From: Gemmatimonadota bacterium
Lineage (GTDB): Bacteria; Gemmatimonadota; Gemmatimonadetes; Gemmatimonadales; Gemmatimonadaceae
NCBI GenBank assembly: GCA_016719105.1
Contig: JADKAQ010000001.1
Span: forward strand, 310,001 to 374,000
Length of the DNA stretch: 64,000 bases
Direction: 5' to 3'
Both the position numbers and the translations under genes were made by a program. This document shows, piece after piece, positions 6,804 to 14,749 of the stretch; positions within the stretch are counted from its first letter, which is position 1; the number at the start of each line of letters is the position of its first letter. A model generated the notes under the pieces. It saw only the letters and a list, made by a program, of their open reading frames with translations. It did not search any database and was not told where the DNA came from.

Positions 6804-9728
6804 ATGTGGTACGCTCGTTCCCGTCGCGCGGTGATGCCGCGTGTCGTCGCGCTGCTGGCCGGCGCTTCCGCCTTCCTCTCGCCGGTCGCCGCGCGCGCGC
6901 AGGGGACGCCCACGACGTCCGCGGCGTCGGGCGCCCGCGGCCCATTGCGGGAGCTCGACCCGTCCGACGTCGCGTTCTGGAAGACGATTCGCAACGCGAC
7001 CACCTCCTTCGACGGCAAGTGGTTCGCCTACGTGCTCGCCCCTAACGAGGGAGACGCCGAGGTCATCATTCGCCCCACCGCCGACGGGGGCAAGGAGTGG
7101 CGCTTCCCCATCGGCGAACCACCGGCAGCGGCCGGCTTCGGAGCGGTAGGGGAGCCGCCGCTCGCGATCTCGGGTGACGGGAAGTGGGCGCTGTTCACCA
7201 CGTATCCCAAGTCGGTCGAGGCCAAGAAGCTCCGCAAGGACAAGAAGCCGCTGCAGAACGGCGCCGTGCTGGTGAACCTCGCCACTGGTGAGAAGCGCGA
7301 CTTCGAGAAGGTGCGTCGCGCGACCTTCGCCGGCGAGCGTCCGAGCTGGGTCGTGATGCATCGCTATAACGCGGAGGGCACCAACGCCGCCGAGATGATC
7401 CTGGCCGACTTGCGCAGCGGGACGCTGAGCACCGTGGGAGGGGTCGGTGAGTTTGCACTCGACGACAGCGGCACCTGGCTCGCGTGGTCGAGCGAGACGA
7501 AGGACCTCGTCGGCAACGGCCTGCAGCTGCGGAATCTGGCAACCGACGTCGTGCGCACGCTCGACAGCGAGAAGGCGCTCTACCGCCGCCTGGCGTGGAG
7601 CGACAGTGGGCTCGCGCTCTCGGCACTGCGCGGGCGGCCGGACAGCGCCGCCAGCGACACGGCGTACGCGGTGGTGGGGTGGCCTAACGCCACGGTCGCG
7701 GCGCCGAGCAAGGTGACGTATGCGGCGGCGTCCGACTCAACCGGCTTTCCGCTGGGGATGCGGATCTCGCCCGATCGGGCCCCGCGCTGGGCGACCGATC
7801 GCTCGGCGCTCTTCTTCGGGATTGCCACGCGTCGCACCGGCCCTGACTCCAAGACGCCGCGCCCCGACGTGCGCCCGGTGGCGGGGGTCCCCGGGGCGAT
7901 GCAGACTCCGGCGGGGGTCGGTGGAACCGACGACGACCTCCCCTCGCTGGTGATCTGGCATGGCAAGGGCGACCCGCGGCTGCAATCGCAGCAGCAGGTC
8001 GAGGAGCAGCGCGACAAGACGTTTTCGTACCTCGCCGAGTATCGCGTGACGGAGCGGAAGTTCATCCGGCTCGCCGACGATGAGGTCCGCGACGTGACGC
8101 TCACCCCGCGCGAGCGCTTCGCCGTGGGGAGCGATCGCCGGGCCTACGAGCGTCGCGATGCGATCGATGGCGGTCAGCGGCGCGACCTCTACGTCATCGA
8201 CCTCACGACGGGGGCGCGGACGCTGGCGGTGAAGAGTGCGCGCTGGAACTGGCAGCCGTCGCCGGATGGTGCCAAGGCGCTTTACTACGACGACGGCCAC
8301 TACCACGTGTACGACCTGGTGGCCAAGGCGACGCGCAACCTGACGGCGGGGGCCCCGACGACGTTCGTCGACACCGAGGATGACCACAACGTCGACCGCC
8401 CGCCAGTACAGCCGTTAGGCTGGGCGAGCGACAACCAGCACGTGCTCCTGTTCGACAACTGGGACGTGTGGAAGGCGCCGGTGCGCGGCGGGGCGCTGGT
8501 GAACCTGACCGGCAACGGGAAGAAGGACCGCATCCGCTACACGCGCCGTCTCGTCTTCAACCCGAAGGAGAAGGGGATCGACCTCGCGCGCCCCATGTAC
8601 CTGCAGACGTACGGCGAGTGGACCAAGAAGGAAGGGCTGTCGGTGGTCACGCCGGCCAGAGCGGGGGCGCAGTCGCTGCTGTGGGACGACGCCAAGTACT
8701 TCGTCTCTCGCGCCCGCGATGCGGAGACGTGGGTCTTCACGCGGCAGACGGTGAAGGACTTCCCGGACTACTGGGTGAGCGAGAAGACGCTCGCGTCGCC
8801 GCGCCGCCTCACGGAGGCCAATCCGCAGCAGAAGGAGTTCGCCTGGTCGTCGGGGGCGCGCCTGGTGGACTATGTGAGCGACAAGGGCGACACGCTGCAG
8901 GGGGCGCTGTACCTGCCGGCCAACTACGAGCCGGGCAAGCAGTATCCCACGGTGGTCTACATCTACGAGAAGCTGTCGCAGGGGCTGCACCAGTACGCCG
9001 TGCCCAACGAGACGCGCGCCTTCAACCCGAGCATCTACACGTCGCGCGGGTACGCGGTGCTGCAGCCCGACATCGTCTACAAGCTCAACGACCCGGGGAT
9101 GTCATCGGTGTGGTGCGTGGTGCCGGCCGTGAAGGCGGCGATCGCGACCGGGATCGTCGACCCGACCAACGTCGGGTTGCACGGGCACTCGTGGGGCGGG
9201 TACCAGTCGTCGTTCCTGGCCACGCAGACCGGGACGCTCTTCAAGAGCATCGTGACCGGCGCCCCGCTCACCGACATGGTGAGCATGTACGCCTCGATCT
9301 ACTGGAACACGGGGACCGCCGACATGGCGATCTTCGAGAGCTCGCAGGGGCGCTTCAAGGGAAGCGTGCAGGAGAACATGGAGGCCTACCTCCGCAACTC
9401 GCCGGCGTTCCATGCCGACCAGGTGCAGACCAAGCTGATGATCCTGCATAACGAGAAGGACGGCGCGGTCGACTTCAACCAGGGGATCACCTGGTTCAAC
9501 CACCTGCGCGAGCTCGACAAGGACGTGATCCTGCTGCAGTACGTGGGCGAGAACCACGGGTTGCAGCTGCCGAAGAACCAGAAGGACTACACCATCCGCA
9601 TGCGCGAGTACTTCGACCACTACCTCAAGGGGGCCCCAGCCCCCGATTGGATGGTGAACGGGGTCCCGCGCCTCAAGATGGAGGATCACCTCAAGAGCCG
9701 GCAGAAGAAGGACAAGATCGCCTCCTGA
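6804..9728 (+). CDS. Secreted S9 family serine peptidase (prolyl oligopeptidase fold)
   Basis: A 974-residue exported peptidase with an N-terminal propeller-like region (residues about 60-690) and a C-terminal alpha/beta-hydrolase. The triad is visible: Ser796 in GHSWGGYQ (GxSxGG), Asp886 in HNEKDGAVDF and His918 in GENHGLQ, with the spacing expected of S9 enzymes. A signal peptide covers the first 33 or so residues (ends SPVAARAQG). ATG 6804 is chosen because GGGGTGG lies just upstream and the signal peptide follows directly; the frame is open about 47 codons further upstream without such features. It likely degrades oligopeptides in the periplasm or outside. A hairpin terminator follows the gene. 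Confidence 0.88.
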   Translation: MWYARSRRAVMPRVVALLAGASAFLSPVAARAQGTPTTSAASGARGPLRELDPSDVAFWKTIRNATTSFDGKWFAYVLAPNEGDAEVIIRPTADGGKEWRFPIGEPPAAAGFGAVGEPPLAISGDGKWALFTTYPKSVEAKKLRKDKKPLQNGAVLVNLATGEKRDFEKVRRATFAGERPSWVVMHRYNAEGTNAAEMILADLRSGTLSTVGGVGEFALDDSGTWLAWSSETKDLVGNGLQLRNLATDVVRTLDSEKALYRRLAWSDSGLALSALRGRPDSAASDTAYAVVGWPNATVAAPSKVTYAAASDSTGFPLGMRISPDRAPRWATDRSALFFGIATRRTGPDSKTPRPDVRPVAGVPGAMQTPAGVGGTDDDLPSLVIWHGKGDPRLQSQQQVEEQRDKTFSYLAEYRVTERKFIRLADDEVRDVTLTPRERFAVGSDRRAYERRDAIDGGQRRDLYVIDLTTGARTLAVKSARWNWQPSPDGAKALYYDDGHYHVYDLVAKATRNLTAGAPTTFVDTEDDHNVDRPPVQPLGWASDNQHVLLFDNWDVWKAPVRGGALVNLTGNGKKDRIRYTRRLVFNPKEKGIDLARPMYLQTYGEWTKKEGLSVVTPARAGAQSLLWDDAKYFVSRARDAETWVFTRQTVKDFPDYWVSEKTLASPRRLTEANPQQKEFAWSSGARLVDYVSDKGDTLQGALYLPANYEPGKQYPTVVYIYEKLSQGLHQYAVPNETRAFNPSIYTSRGYAVLQPDIVYKLNDPGMSSVWCVVPAVKAAIATGIVDPTNVGLHGHSWGGYQSSFLATQTGTLFKSIVTGAPLTDMVSMYASIYWNTGTADMAIFESSQGRFKGSVQENMEAYLRNSPAFHADQVQTKLMILHNEKDGAVDFNQGITWFNHLRELDKDVILLQYVGENHGLQLPKNQKDYTIRMREYFDHYLKGAPAPDWMVNGVPRLKMEDHLKSRQKKDKIAS

Positions 9729-10069
9729 GTCCGTGGCGGCCCCGGCCGACGAGCCCCGCGGGGCGGCGTGCGGGCCAACCGCTCGCCATGCGTGACGAGG
9801 CGCAGCACGACGTGAAGGGCCGTCCCTCGGGGCGGCCCTTCACGCGTCGTGGTGCCGGGAAGCCCACTGCCGGGAGTTAGGGACGTACACCACGCCCCGC
9901 GTCGACGGCAGCGCCACTGCACGTCGTCGCCTGTCGCTCCCTGTCACGCCCCGGCGGCGCTCCGTCCCCGCGGTGAATCCCGGCGCGCGGCCGTGACGTC
10001 TGACCGCATACGACGCCGGCGCACGCAAGGTGACGTGCGACGACGATTCCCTATATGGAGGTTCCCGCC
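9729..10069. other. Non-coding gap after the S9 peptidase
   Basis: About 340 bases without a convincing gene. It holds the hairpin terminator at 9812-9845 and, at the right end, the GGAGG ribosome site of the next gene (10057-10061). Nothing else recognisable was seen. Confidence 0.6.
9812..9845 (+). terminator. Hairpin terminator after the S9 peptidase (12-bp stem)
   Basis: CGTGAAGGGCCG (9812-9823) pairs perfectly with CGGCCCTTCACG (9834-9845) across a 10-base loop. There is no T-tract, so efficiency or directionality is uncertain. Confidence 0.75.
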
Positions 10070-10597
10070 ATGCGCCCTGCCTTCCGCTATCTGTTCAGCG
10101 CGATCGCCCTTTCCGTGGCCGCTGCTCCCGCGCACGCCGACCAGGCGATGGTCGCCCTCGGCCGTGTCCCCGCCGCCGCCACCCTCCGCCCGGCCCCGGA
10201 CACGGTCAAGCTGCAACGCCTCCTCGCCGAGGCCGACGATGCCAGCGTCAACGGGCGTGATGCCCAGGCCAAGCGCATCTACCGCACCCTCGCGCAGGAG
10301 CAGCGATCGGCCAACGTGTACGCCGGCACCGCGCTCTGGCGCCTCGCCGCGATGCAGCTCTTCACAGGCAAGACGATGGACGCGGCCCGGACGCTCGAGG
10401 AGACCGCGGCGGAGGCGGCGCGCTTCGGCGATCCCAGCATGGAGCTGCGCGCGACCTTCGAGGCGGCGATCCTGTGGCAGAAGGTGAAGCGCCACGACCT
10501 CGCGATGACGCACCTGGAACGCGTGCGATGCCTGTTGCAGTCGCCGGTCATCGACGACGAGATCAAGCGCTCCATCGAACGTCGCATCGTGGACTGA
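10070..10597 (+). CDS. Small periplasmic helical protein (TPR-like), function unknown
   Basis: A 175-residue protein with a clear signal peptide (MRPAFRYLFSAIALSVAAAPAHA) and a helix-rich mature part. Alternating helical segments (LQRLLAEADDA, AKRIYRTLAQEQ, ALWRLAAMQLFTG, AARTLEETAAEA, HDLAMTHLERV) resemble tetratricopeptide hairpins, so it may be a small scaffold or binding protein. ATG 10070 is set by GGAGG nine bases upstream. It is monocistronic, bounded by hairpins at 9812-9845 and 10607-10638. No enzymatic motif is present. Confidence 0.7.
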   Translation: MRPAFRYLFSAIALSVAAAPAHADQAMVALGRVPAAATLRPAPDTVKLQRLLAEADDASVNGRDAQAKRIYRTLAQEQRSANVYAGTALWRLAAMQLFTGKTMDAARTLEETAAEAARFGDPSMELRATFEAAILWQKVKRHDLAMTHLERVRCLLQSPVIDDEIKRSIERRIVD

Positions 10598-10606
10598 CGC
10601 ACGAGT

Positions 10607-10638
10607 CGTGGGGGCCGGCGCCGCGCCGCGCCCCCACG
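10607..10638 (+). terminator. Hairpin after the periplasmic protein gene (9-bp stem)
   Basis: CGTGGGGGC (10607-10615) and GCCCCCACG (10630-10638) pair perfectly around a 14-base GC-rich loop, ten bases after the stop codon. No T-tract. Confidence 0.6.
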
Positions 10639-10748
10639 CGCTCAGCGTGTCGCCTAACGCGGGTCGGGCGGCGCAACGCACGGCGCTCGTTCCAACGCAG
10701 CACTCGTCAGGCGAGCCGCCCGCCATGTCCGGGCGCGAACGTCGTCGA

Positions 10749-11525
10749 TCAGCTCCCGCCGTAGCGTTCGGTGCGGATTGACTGCGCCGGGACGCCGGCC
10801 CCGACCAGGAGGTCGGCGACCGAACCCACGAATCGCTGGGCACCGCACACGAACGCGTGCCGTACCGGCTCGCCCAGGCGAGCCATCATCTCGGCAACGA
10901 TCGATGCGTCGATCCGCGCGGCGAAGTCGGACGATCGGCGCGGTGCCTGCCGCGTGAGGGCGAAAGAGACGACGAGGCCCCGTTGCGCCTGCTCGTGTGC
11001 CAGCAGCTCCTCCCCAGCGATGACATCCTCCCAGCTGCGGGCCGAGTAGAGGAGCGCCATCGGTGATGGTGCGGTGACGTGCGCCCGTTGGCGCACCATC
11101 GAGAGGAACGGCACGACCCCCGAGCCGCCAGCCGCAAGGAACACCGCCCCCGGTTCCTCGGGGCGCCAGGCGAAGTGCGAGGCGGAGGGACCACGAATCT
11201 CAACCGTGTCGCCGGCGGCGGCGACCTCGTGGAAGAAGGGAGAGACCTCGCCATCCCCCAGCAGCTCGATCACCAACTCGAGGGTCCCCTCGGCCGCGGG
11301 GGGGGACGCGATGGAGTAGCTCCGGTGCGTGCGGTATCCGTCCTCCGCGGTGAGGCGGACGTCCGCGTGCTGCCCGGCGAGAAAGGGGCGCCATCGCTCC
11401 GGTCGCAGCGTGACACTCACGACCCGGCTCGTCAGGCGACTGACCGCCGTGATCGTTGCCGGCTGCCACGGCTCGCGTGCGACGCTCGGCGCGCGCTCGC
11501 CCGTCGTGCTGGCGCCGTCAGTCAT
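10749..11525 (-). CDS. FAD/NAD(P)-binding oxidoreductase (ferredoxin-NADP reductase family)
   Basis: A 258-residue electron-transfer flavoprotein. An FAD-binding beta-barrel carries the RSYSIAS motif (RxYS type), followed by a Rossmann-like NAD domain with AAGGSGVVPFLSM and the C-terminal VCGAQRFVG block typical of the FNR superfamily. There is no [2Fe-2S] plant-type ferredoxin extension at the C-terminus. Its ATG overlaps the stop of the molybdenum oxidoreductase gene upstream (ATGACTGA), so the two are co-translated. The context makes it the likely electron partner of that molybdoenzyme, a pairing known for sulfite-oxidase-like proteins. Confidence 0.85.
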   Translation of the reverse strand: MTDGASTTGERAPSVAREPWQPATITAVSRLTSRVVSVTLRPERWRPFLAGQHADVRLTAEDGYRTHRSYSIASPPAAEGTLELVIELLGDGEVSPFFHEVAAAGDTVEIRGPSASHFAWRPEEPGAVFLAAGGSGVVPFLSMVRQRAHVTAPSPMALLYSARSWEDVIAGEELLAHEQAQRGLVVSFALTRQAPRRSSDFAARIDASIVAEMMARLGEPVRHAFVCGAQRFVGSVADLLVGAGVPAQSIRTERYGGS

Positions 11526-12123
11526 GGGTGAAGCGCTGTTCGCGCCACGGATCGCCGTACATGTGATAGCCACGCAGCTCCCAGAAGCCCGCCTCGTCGT
11601 GCGCGGTGAACTGCAGCCCGTGGATCCACTTGGCCGACTTCCAGAAGTAGAGGTGCGGGACGACGAGGCGCGCGGGGCCGCCGTGATCGGCCTCGAGAGG
11701 CCGGTCGTCGAAGTGGGTCGCCACCATCGCCTTTCCACCGATGACGTCGGCGACCGGGACGTTGGTCGAGTAGCCGTCGTACGAGTGCGCGAGCAGGTAG
11801 GCGGTCGGAGCTGCAATGCCGGCCGCGGCGAGGATGTCGTCGACCAGCACCCCTTCCCATCGTGTGTCCAGCTTGGACCAGGTGGTGACGCAATGGATGT
11901 CGCGGGTATAGCGCGAACGAGGGAGCGCGTTGAACTCATCCCACGTCCACACCTGCACCGGCCTGGGACCCACCTTGAGCGTGAACGACCAGTCCGCCGT
12001 CGCGACGTGAGGCGTCGGCCCCGCCGAGAGCACGGGAAAATCGGGGACGAGATGCTGTCCAGGGGGAACGCGGTCGGCGTGATCGCTCGCCGGTCGTCGT
12101 CCAACGAAGCCGCGGGTGGCCAT
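11518..12123 (-). CDS. Sulfite-oxidase-like molybdopterin-dependent oxidoreductase
   Basis: A 201-residue protein of the oxidoreductase molybdopterin-binding domain family (COG2041, YedY/sulfite oxidase fold). The molybdenum-ligating cysteine is Cys78 in DIHCVTTWS, followed by WEGVLVDDIL, a YDGYSTNVP block and the C-terminal GYHMYGDPW segment. No Tat or Sec signal is present, so it should be cytoplasmic, unlike YedY (MsrP), and lacks the C-terminal dimerisation domain of true sulfite oxidases. ATG 12123 has GGAG about ten bases upstream; the frame is open further 5' but that part is the low-complexity repeat region. It heads a two-gene operon with the reductase. Confidence 0.85.
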   Translation of the reverse strand: MATRGFVGRRPASDHADRVPPGQHLVPDFPVLSAGPTPHVATADWSFTLKVGPRPVQVWTWDEFNALPRSRYTRDIHCVTTWSKLDTRWEGVLVDDILAAAGIAAPTAYLLAHSYDGYSTNVPVADVIGGKAMVATHFDDRPLEADHGGPARLVVPHLYFWKSAKWIHGLQFTAHDEAGFWELRGYHMYGDPWREQRFTHD

Positions 12124-12173
12124 CGAGAAGTGCTCCAGTGAGTGCCCGAGGAAGCGTGCCGCGGATGATGAGC

Positions 12174-12215
12174 GCGGGGCGGTGCGTGCGGGGCGGTGCG
12201 TGCGGGGCGGTGCGT
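12174..12215. repeat. Three perfect tandem copies of a 14-bp GC-rich unit
   Basis: GCGGGGCGGTGCGT is repeated three times exactly, with a decayed fourth copy following (GCTCGGCGGTGCTT). It sits in the divergent gap between the molybdoenzyme gene and the TPP riboswitch. Confidence 0.88.
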
Positions 12216-12381
12216 GCTCGGCGGTGCTTGGTGGTGCGCAGATGGCATCACCACGCTCCATGCCTGATCAATACGTCGGGGCGACAAAGCGTTCGCGTGG
12301 TGTGCGGCACGCGGCACCGGGCGCGCTGCTCGGTCGAGGGCTACCGCCGACCGGGAGCAGGCGGTTAACGTACGCGCACAT

Positions 12382-12464
12382 GACCGGGGTGCCGGCGACG
12401 CGAGTGATCGTCGGCTGAGAGAGTCCCGTAGAACCTGATCCGGTTCGCACCGGCGTAGGGAGTC
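12382..12464 (+). promoter_or_regulatory. TPP (thiamine pyrophosphate) riboswitch, THI element
   Basis: All conserved blocks of the thi-box are readable in order: CGGGGTGCC, the variable P3 hairpin (GCCGGCGACG with CGTCGGC), CTGAGA at 12415-12420, CCCGT, GAACCTGATCCGG, a short loop, CCGGCGTAGGGA and the closing GTC that pairs with GAC at the 5' end. The 3' strand contains AGGGAG about nine bases before the ATG of the TonB receptor, so the aptamer probably contains the ribosome-binding site. TPP binding would then block translation (inference). Confidence 0.96.
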
Positions 12465-12469
12465 CAACG

Positions 12470-14653
12470 ATGTCCTGCCTGCCTTGGGCGCGCCTGTCGC
12501 GCCTCGCGCGCTCGTCGCGCCCCGCGCGCTCGTCGCGCCTCGCGCGCCTGTCGCGCACTCCTCGTCTCTCGCGTGCGTGGCGCCTCGCTAGCTACGCGAT
12601 TGCCCCCGCGCTTCTCCTCGTCGCCGGGCCGGCCGCCGCTCAGGTGGTCGATACGCTCCGCGCCCGCGGCGATAGCGCGCGCGCCGACAGTGTGCGCCGC
12701 ATCGAGCGCGTCCTCGTGACCGCCATCCGTGCCTCGGACGCGGCCCCGATCGCCCAGACGACGATTCCCGCGGTGACGATCCGCCAGCGACAGTTCGGCC
12801 AGGACGTTCCGCTCCTGCTCGTGGGGGCGACGCCGGCCCTGAGCGCCCACACCGAGACGGGGACCAACTGGGGCTACAGTTACCTGCGCTTGCGCGGCAT
12901 GGACCAGACGCGGATCAACATCACGATCGATGGCATCCCGCTCAACGACATGGAGGACCAGGTCCTCTACTTCGCCAACTTCGCCGACCTGATGTCGAGC
13001 GTGCAGTCGGTGCAGGTGCAACGCGGCGTGGGGACGAGCAGCGCTGGCACGGCATCGTTTGCCGGATCGGTCAACTTCGAGACGATGCCGGTGGCCCGGC
13101 GCGAGGGCGGCGGCGACGTGCAGCTCCAACTGGGATCGTTCGGCGCGCAGCGTGTCAGCGCCGGCTTTTCCTCCGGGCTGCGCGGCCCGGGGGGACGCCT
13201 CGCCGTGCAGGGGCGTGCGGGAGTCCTGCGAACCGACGGCTATCGCGAGCACAGCGGCGTGGCGGGGGGCGCGGCGCGGGTCGGCGCGGGATGGTTCGGC
13301 GACCGCACCATCGTCAAGCTCACCGCCCTGGTGGGCGTGCTCTCCGACACGCTGTCGTACGTGGGGGCCACGCGCGCCGAACTCGCGACCAATCGCCGCT
13401 TCAACCCGCTCGCGCCGGATGAGCGCGACCGATTCGGCCAGCAGATGGTGGCGCTCGCCTATACGCGACTTGTCAACGAGGGGACGTCGCTCAACACCAC
13501 CGTGTACCGCAACTCGGCGGCGGGGAGTTACGACTATTTCGACGGCGCCGATCGTTACCGCTTCAACCTCGATCACACGTGGTATGGCGTCACCAGCGCC
13601 ATCAACCACCAGCGTGGCGCATGGCGCCTGCACGCCGGCGTCAATGCCAACGACTATGCGCGTGACCATCGCGGCTACTTCCAGCCCAGCACTACGCTGT
13701 ACGACAACACCGGGTACAAGTCGGACGTCAGCGGATTCGTGAAGGCCTCGTACGACGTCGGGCGCGTGCGCTGGTTCGCTGATGTGCAGGGGCGACACGC
13801 GTCCTTCCGCTACGCCCCCGACGCAAACGCCGGGATCACCGAGCGCTCCATCGACTGGGACTTCCTCAACCCCAAGGCGGGGCTCACCATGCGACTGGGG
13901 GAGGGGGTGAGCGCCTTCGCGTCCTTCGGTGCGACGACGCGTGAACCGGCGCGCAGCGACCTGCTCGCCGGCGACGATGACCTCAACGCCACCAACGTCG
14001 ACGACTACGGCGACTTCACGCGCGTGCGTCCCGAGACCGTGCGCGACTTCGAGGCCGGCATCATGCTGGCGCGCGCCTCGTTCGACCTCGCGGCCAACGT
14101 CTACAGCATGGATTTCCGGAACGACATCGCGCGCATCGGCGCCCCCACCGCGTCGGGGGCGGTGCTGCGGCGCAACGTCGGTGAGAGCTACCGCCGTGGC
14201 GTCGAGCTCGATGGCAGCTGGCGGGCCGCCCCCCGCGTCACGCTGGGCGGCAACCTGGCGTGGAGCACCAACCGCATTCGGCAGTTCACGGATTCCTCGC
14301 GCGGGACGCCGGTCGTGCGGCGCAACGTGCAGCCGCTCCTGACACCGCGCTTCATGAGCACGCAGCGCGCCGATGTCGTCGTGGCGCGCTCGCTCACCGT
14401 CTCGGCCGAGGGGCGCTTTCAGTCGCGGGCGTACCTGGACAACACGAACAGCGCCGACCGGGTCCTCCCTTCGTACTACACCCTCGATGCGACCGCGCGA
14501 TGGACGCGCTCGCGCTACGCCCTCACCGTGCGCGGCGTCAACCTCGGCGACTCGCAACAGTTCGGCAGCGGCTCGGTCTCGTCGTCAGGCACGGTGCGCT
14601 ACTTCGTCCTCCCCGCGCGCAGCGTCTTCGTCACGGCGGACGTGAGCTGGTAG
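12470..14653 (+). CDS. TonB-dependent outer-membrane receptor under TPP-riboswitch control
   Basis: A 727-residue outer-membrane importer with an N-terminal plug (RVLVTAIRASDAAPIAQTTI; the LRLRGMDQTRINITIDGIPLND block; VQRGVGTSSAGTASFAGSVNF) and a C-terminal beta-barrel of alternating aromatic strands ending in ARSVFVTADVSW. A hydrophobic signal segment ends near AGPAAAQ; it is preceded by an unusual 35-residue Arg/Ser/Leu repeat encoded by near-identical 18-bp DNA units, so the true start may be further inside. The TPP aptamer immediately upstream indicates a substrate of the thiamine family (thiamine, its phosphates or precursors), by analogy with thiamine-regulated receptors of Bacteroidetes. 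No inner-membrane partner is encoded next to it. A terminator follows. Confidence 0.9.
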   Translation: MSCLPWARLSRLARSSRPARSSRLARLSRTPRLSRAWRLASYAIAPALLLVAGPAAAQVVDTLRARGDSARADSVRRIERVLVTAIRASDAAPIAQTTIPAVTIRQRQFGQDVPLLLVGATPALSAHTETGTNWGYSYLRLRGMDQTRINITIDGIPLNDMEDQVLYFANFADLMSSVQSVQVQRGVGTSSAGTASFAGSVNFETMPVARREGGGDVQLQLGSFGAQRVSAGFSSGLRGPGGRLAVQGRAGVLRTDGYREHSGVAGGAARVGAGWFGDRTIVKLTALVGVLSDTLSYVGATRAELATNRRFNPLAPDERDRFGQQMVALAYTRLVNEGTSLNTTVYRNSAAGSYDYFDGADRYRFNLDHTWYGVTSAINHQRGAWRLHAGVNANDYARDHRGYFQPSTTLYDNTGYKSDVSGFVKASYDVGRVRWFADVQGRHASFRYAPDANAGITERSIDWDFLNPKAGLTMRLGEGVSAFASFGATTREPARSDLLAGDDDLNATNVDDYGDFTRVRPETVRDFEAGIMLARASFDLAANVYSMDFRNDIARIGAPTASGAVLRRNVGESYRRGVELDGSWRAAPRVTLGGNLAWSTNRIRQFTDSSRGTPVVRRNVQPLLTPRFMSTQRADVVVARSLTVSAEGRFQSRAYLDNTNSADRVLPSYYTLDATARWTRSRYALTVRGVNLGDSQQFGSGSVSSSGTVRYFVLPARSVFVTADVSW

Positions 14654-14688
14654 CCGCGCGTCTATCCTCGGCGGCGCGGGAACACGAA

Positions 14689-14726
14689 GAACGGGCGGCG
14701 AGGACTCGAATCCTCGCCGCCCGTTC
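14689..14726. terminator. Strong bidirectional hairpin terminator (16-bp perfect stem)
   Basis: GAACGGGCGGCGAGGA (14689-14704) and its perfect complement (14711-14726) flank a six-base loop between the convergent TonB receptor and M28 peptidase genes. Confidence 0.88.
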
Positions 14727-14749
14727 CGTCATGCCATGCCCAACGAGCG

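Noticed and set aside
9846..9890. Possible cobalamin riboswitch (CCCACTGCCGGGAG)
   Set aside because: Only a loose resemblance to one box; other conserved blocks are absent and no B12-linked gene follows.
12365..14557. 730-codon antisense open frame
   Set aside because: Opposes the TonB receptor and the riboswitch; low-complexity Arg/Gly/Ala/Val composition only.
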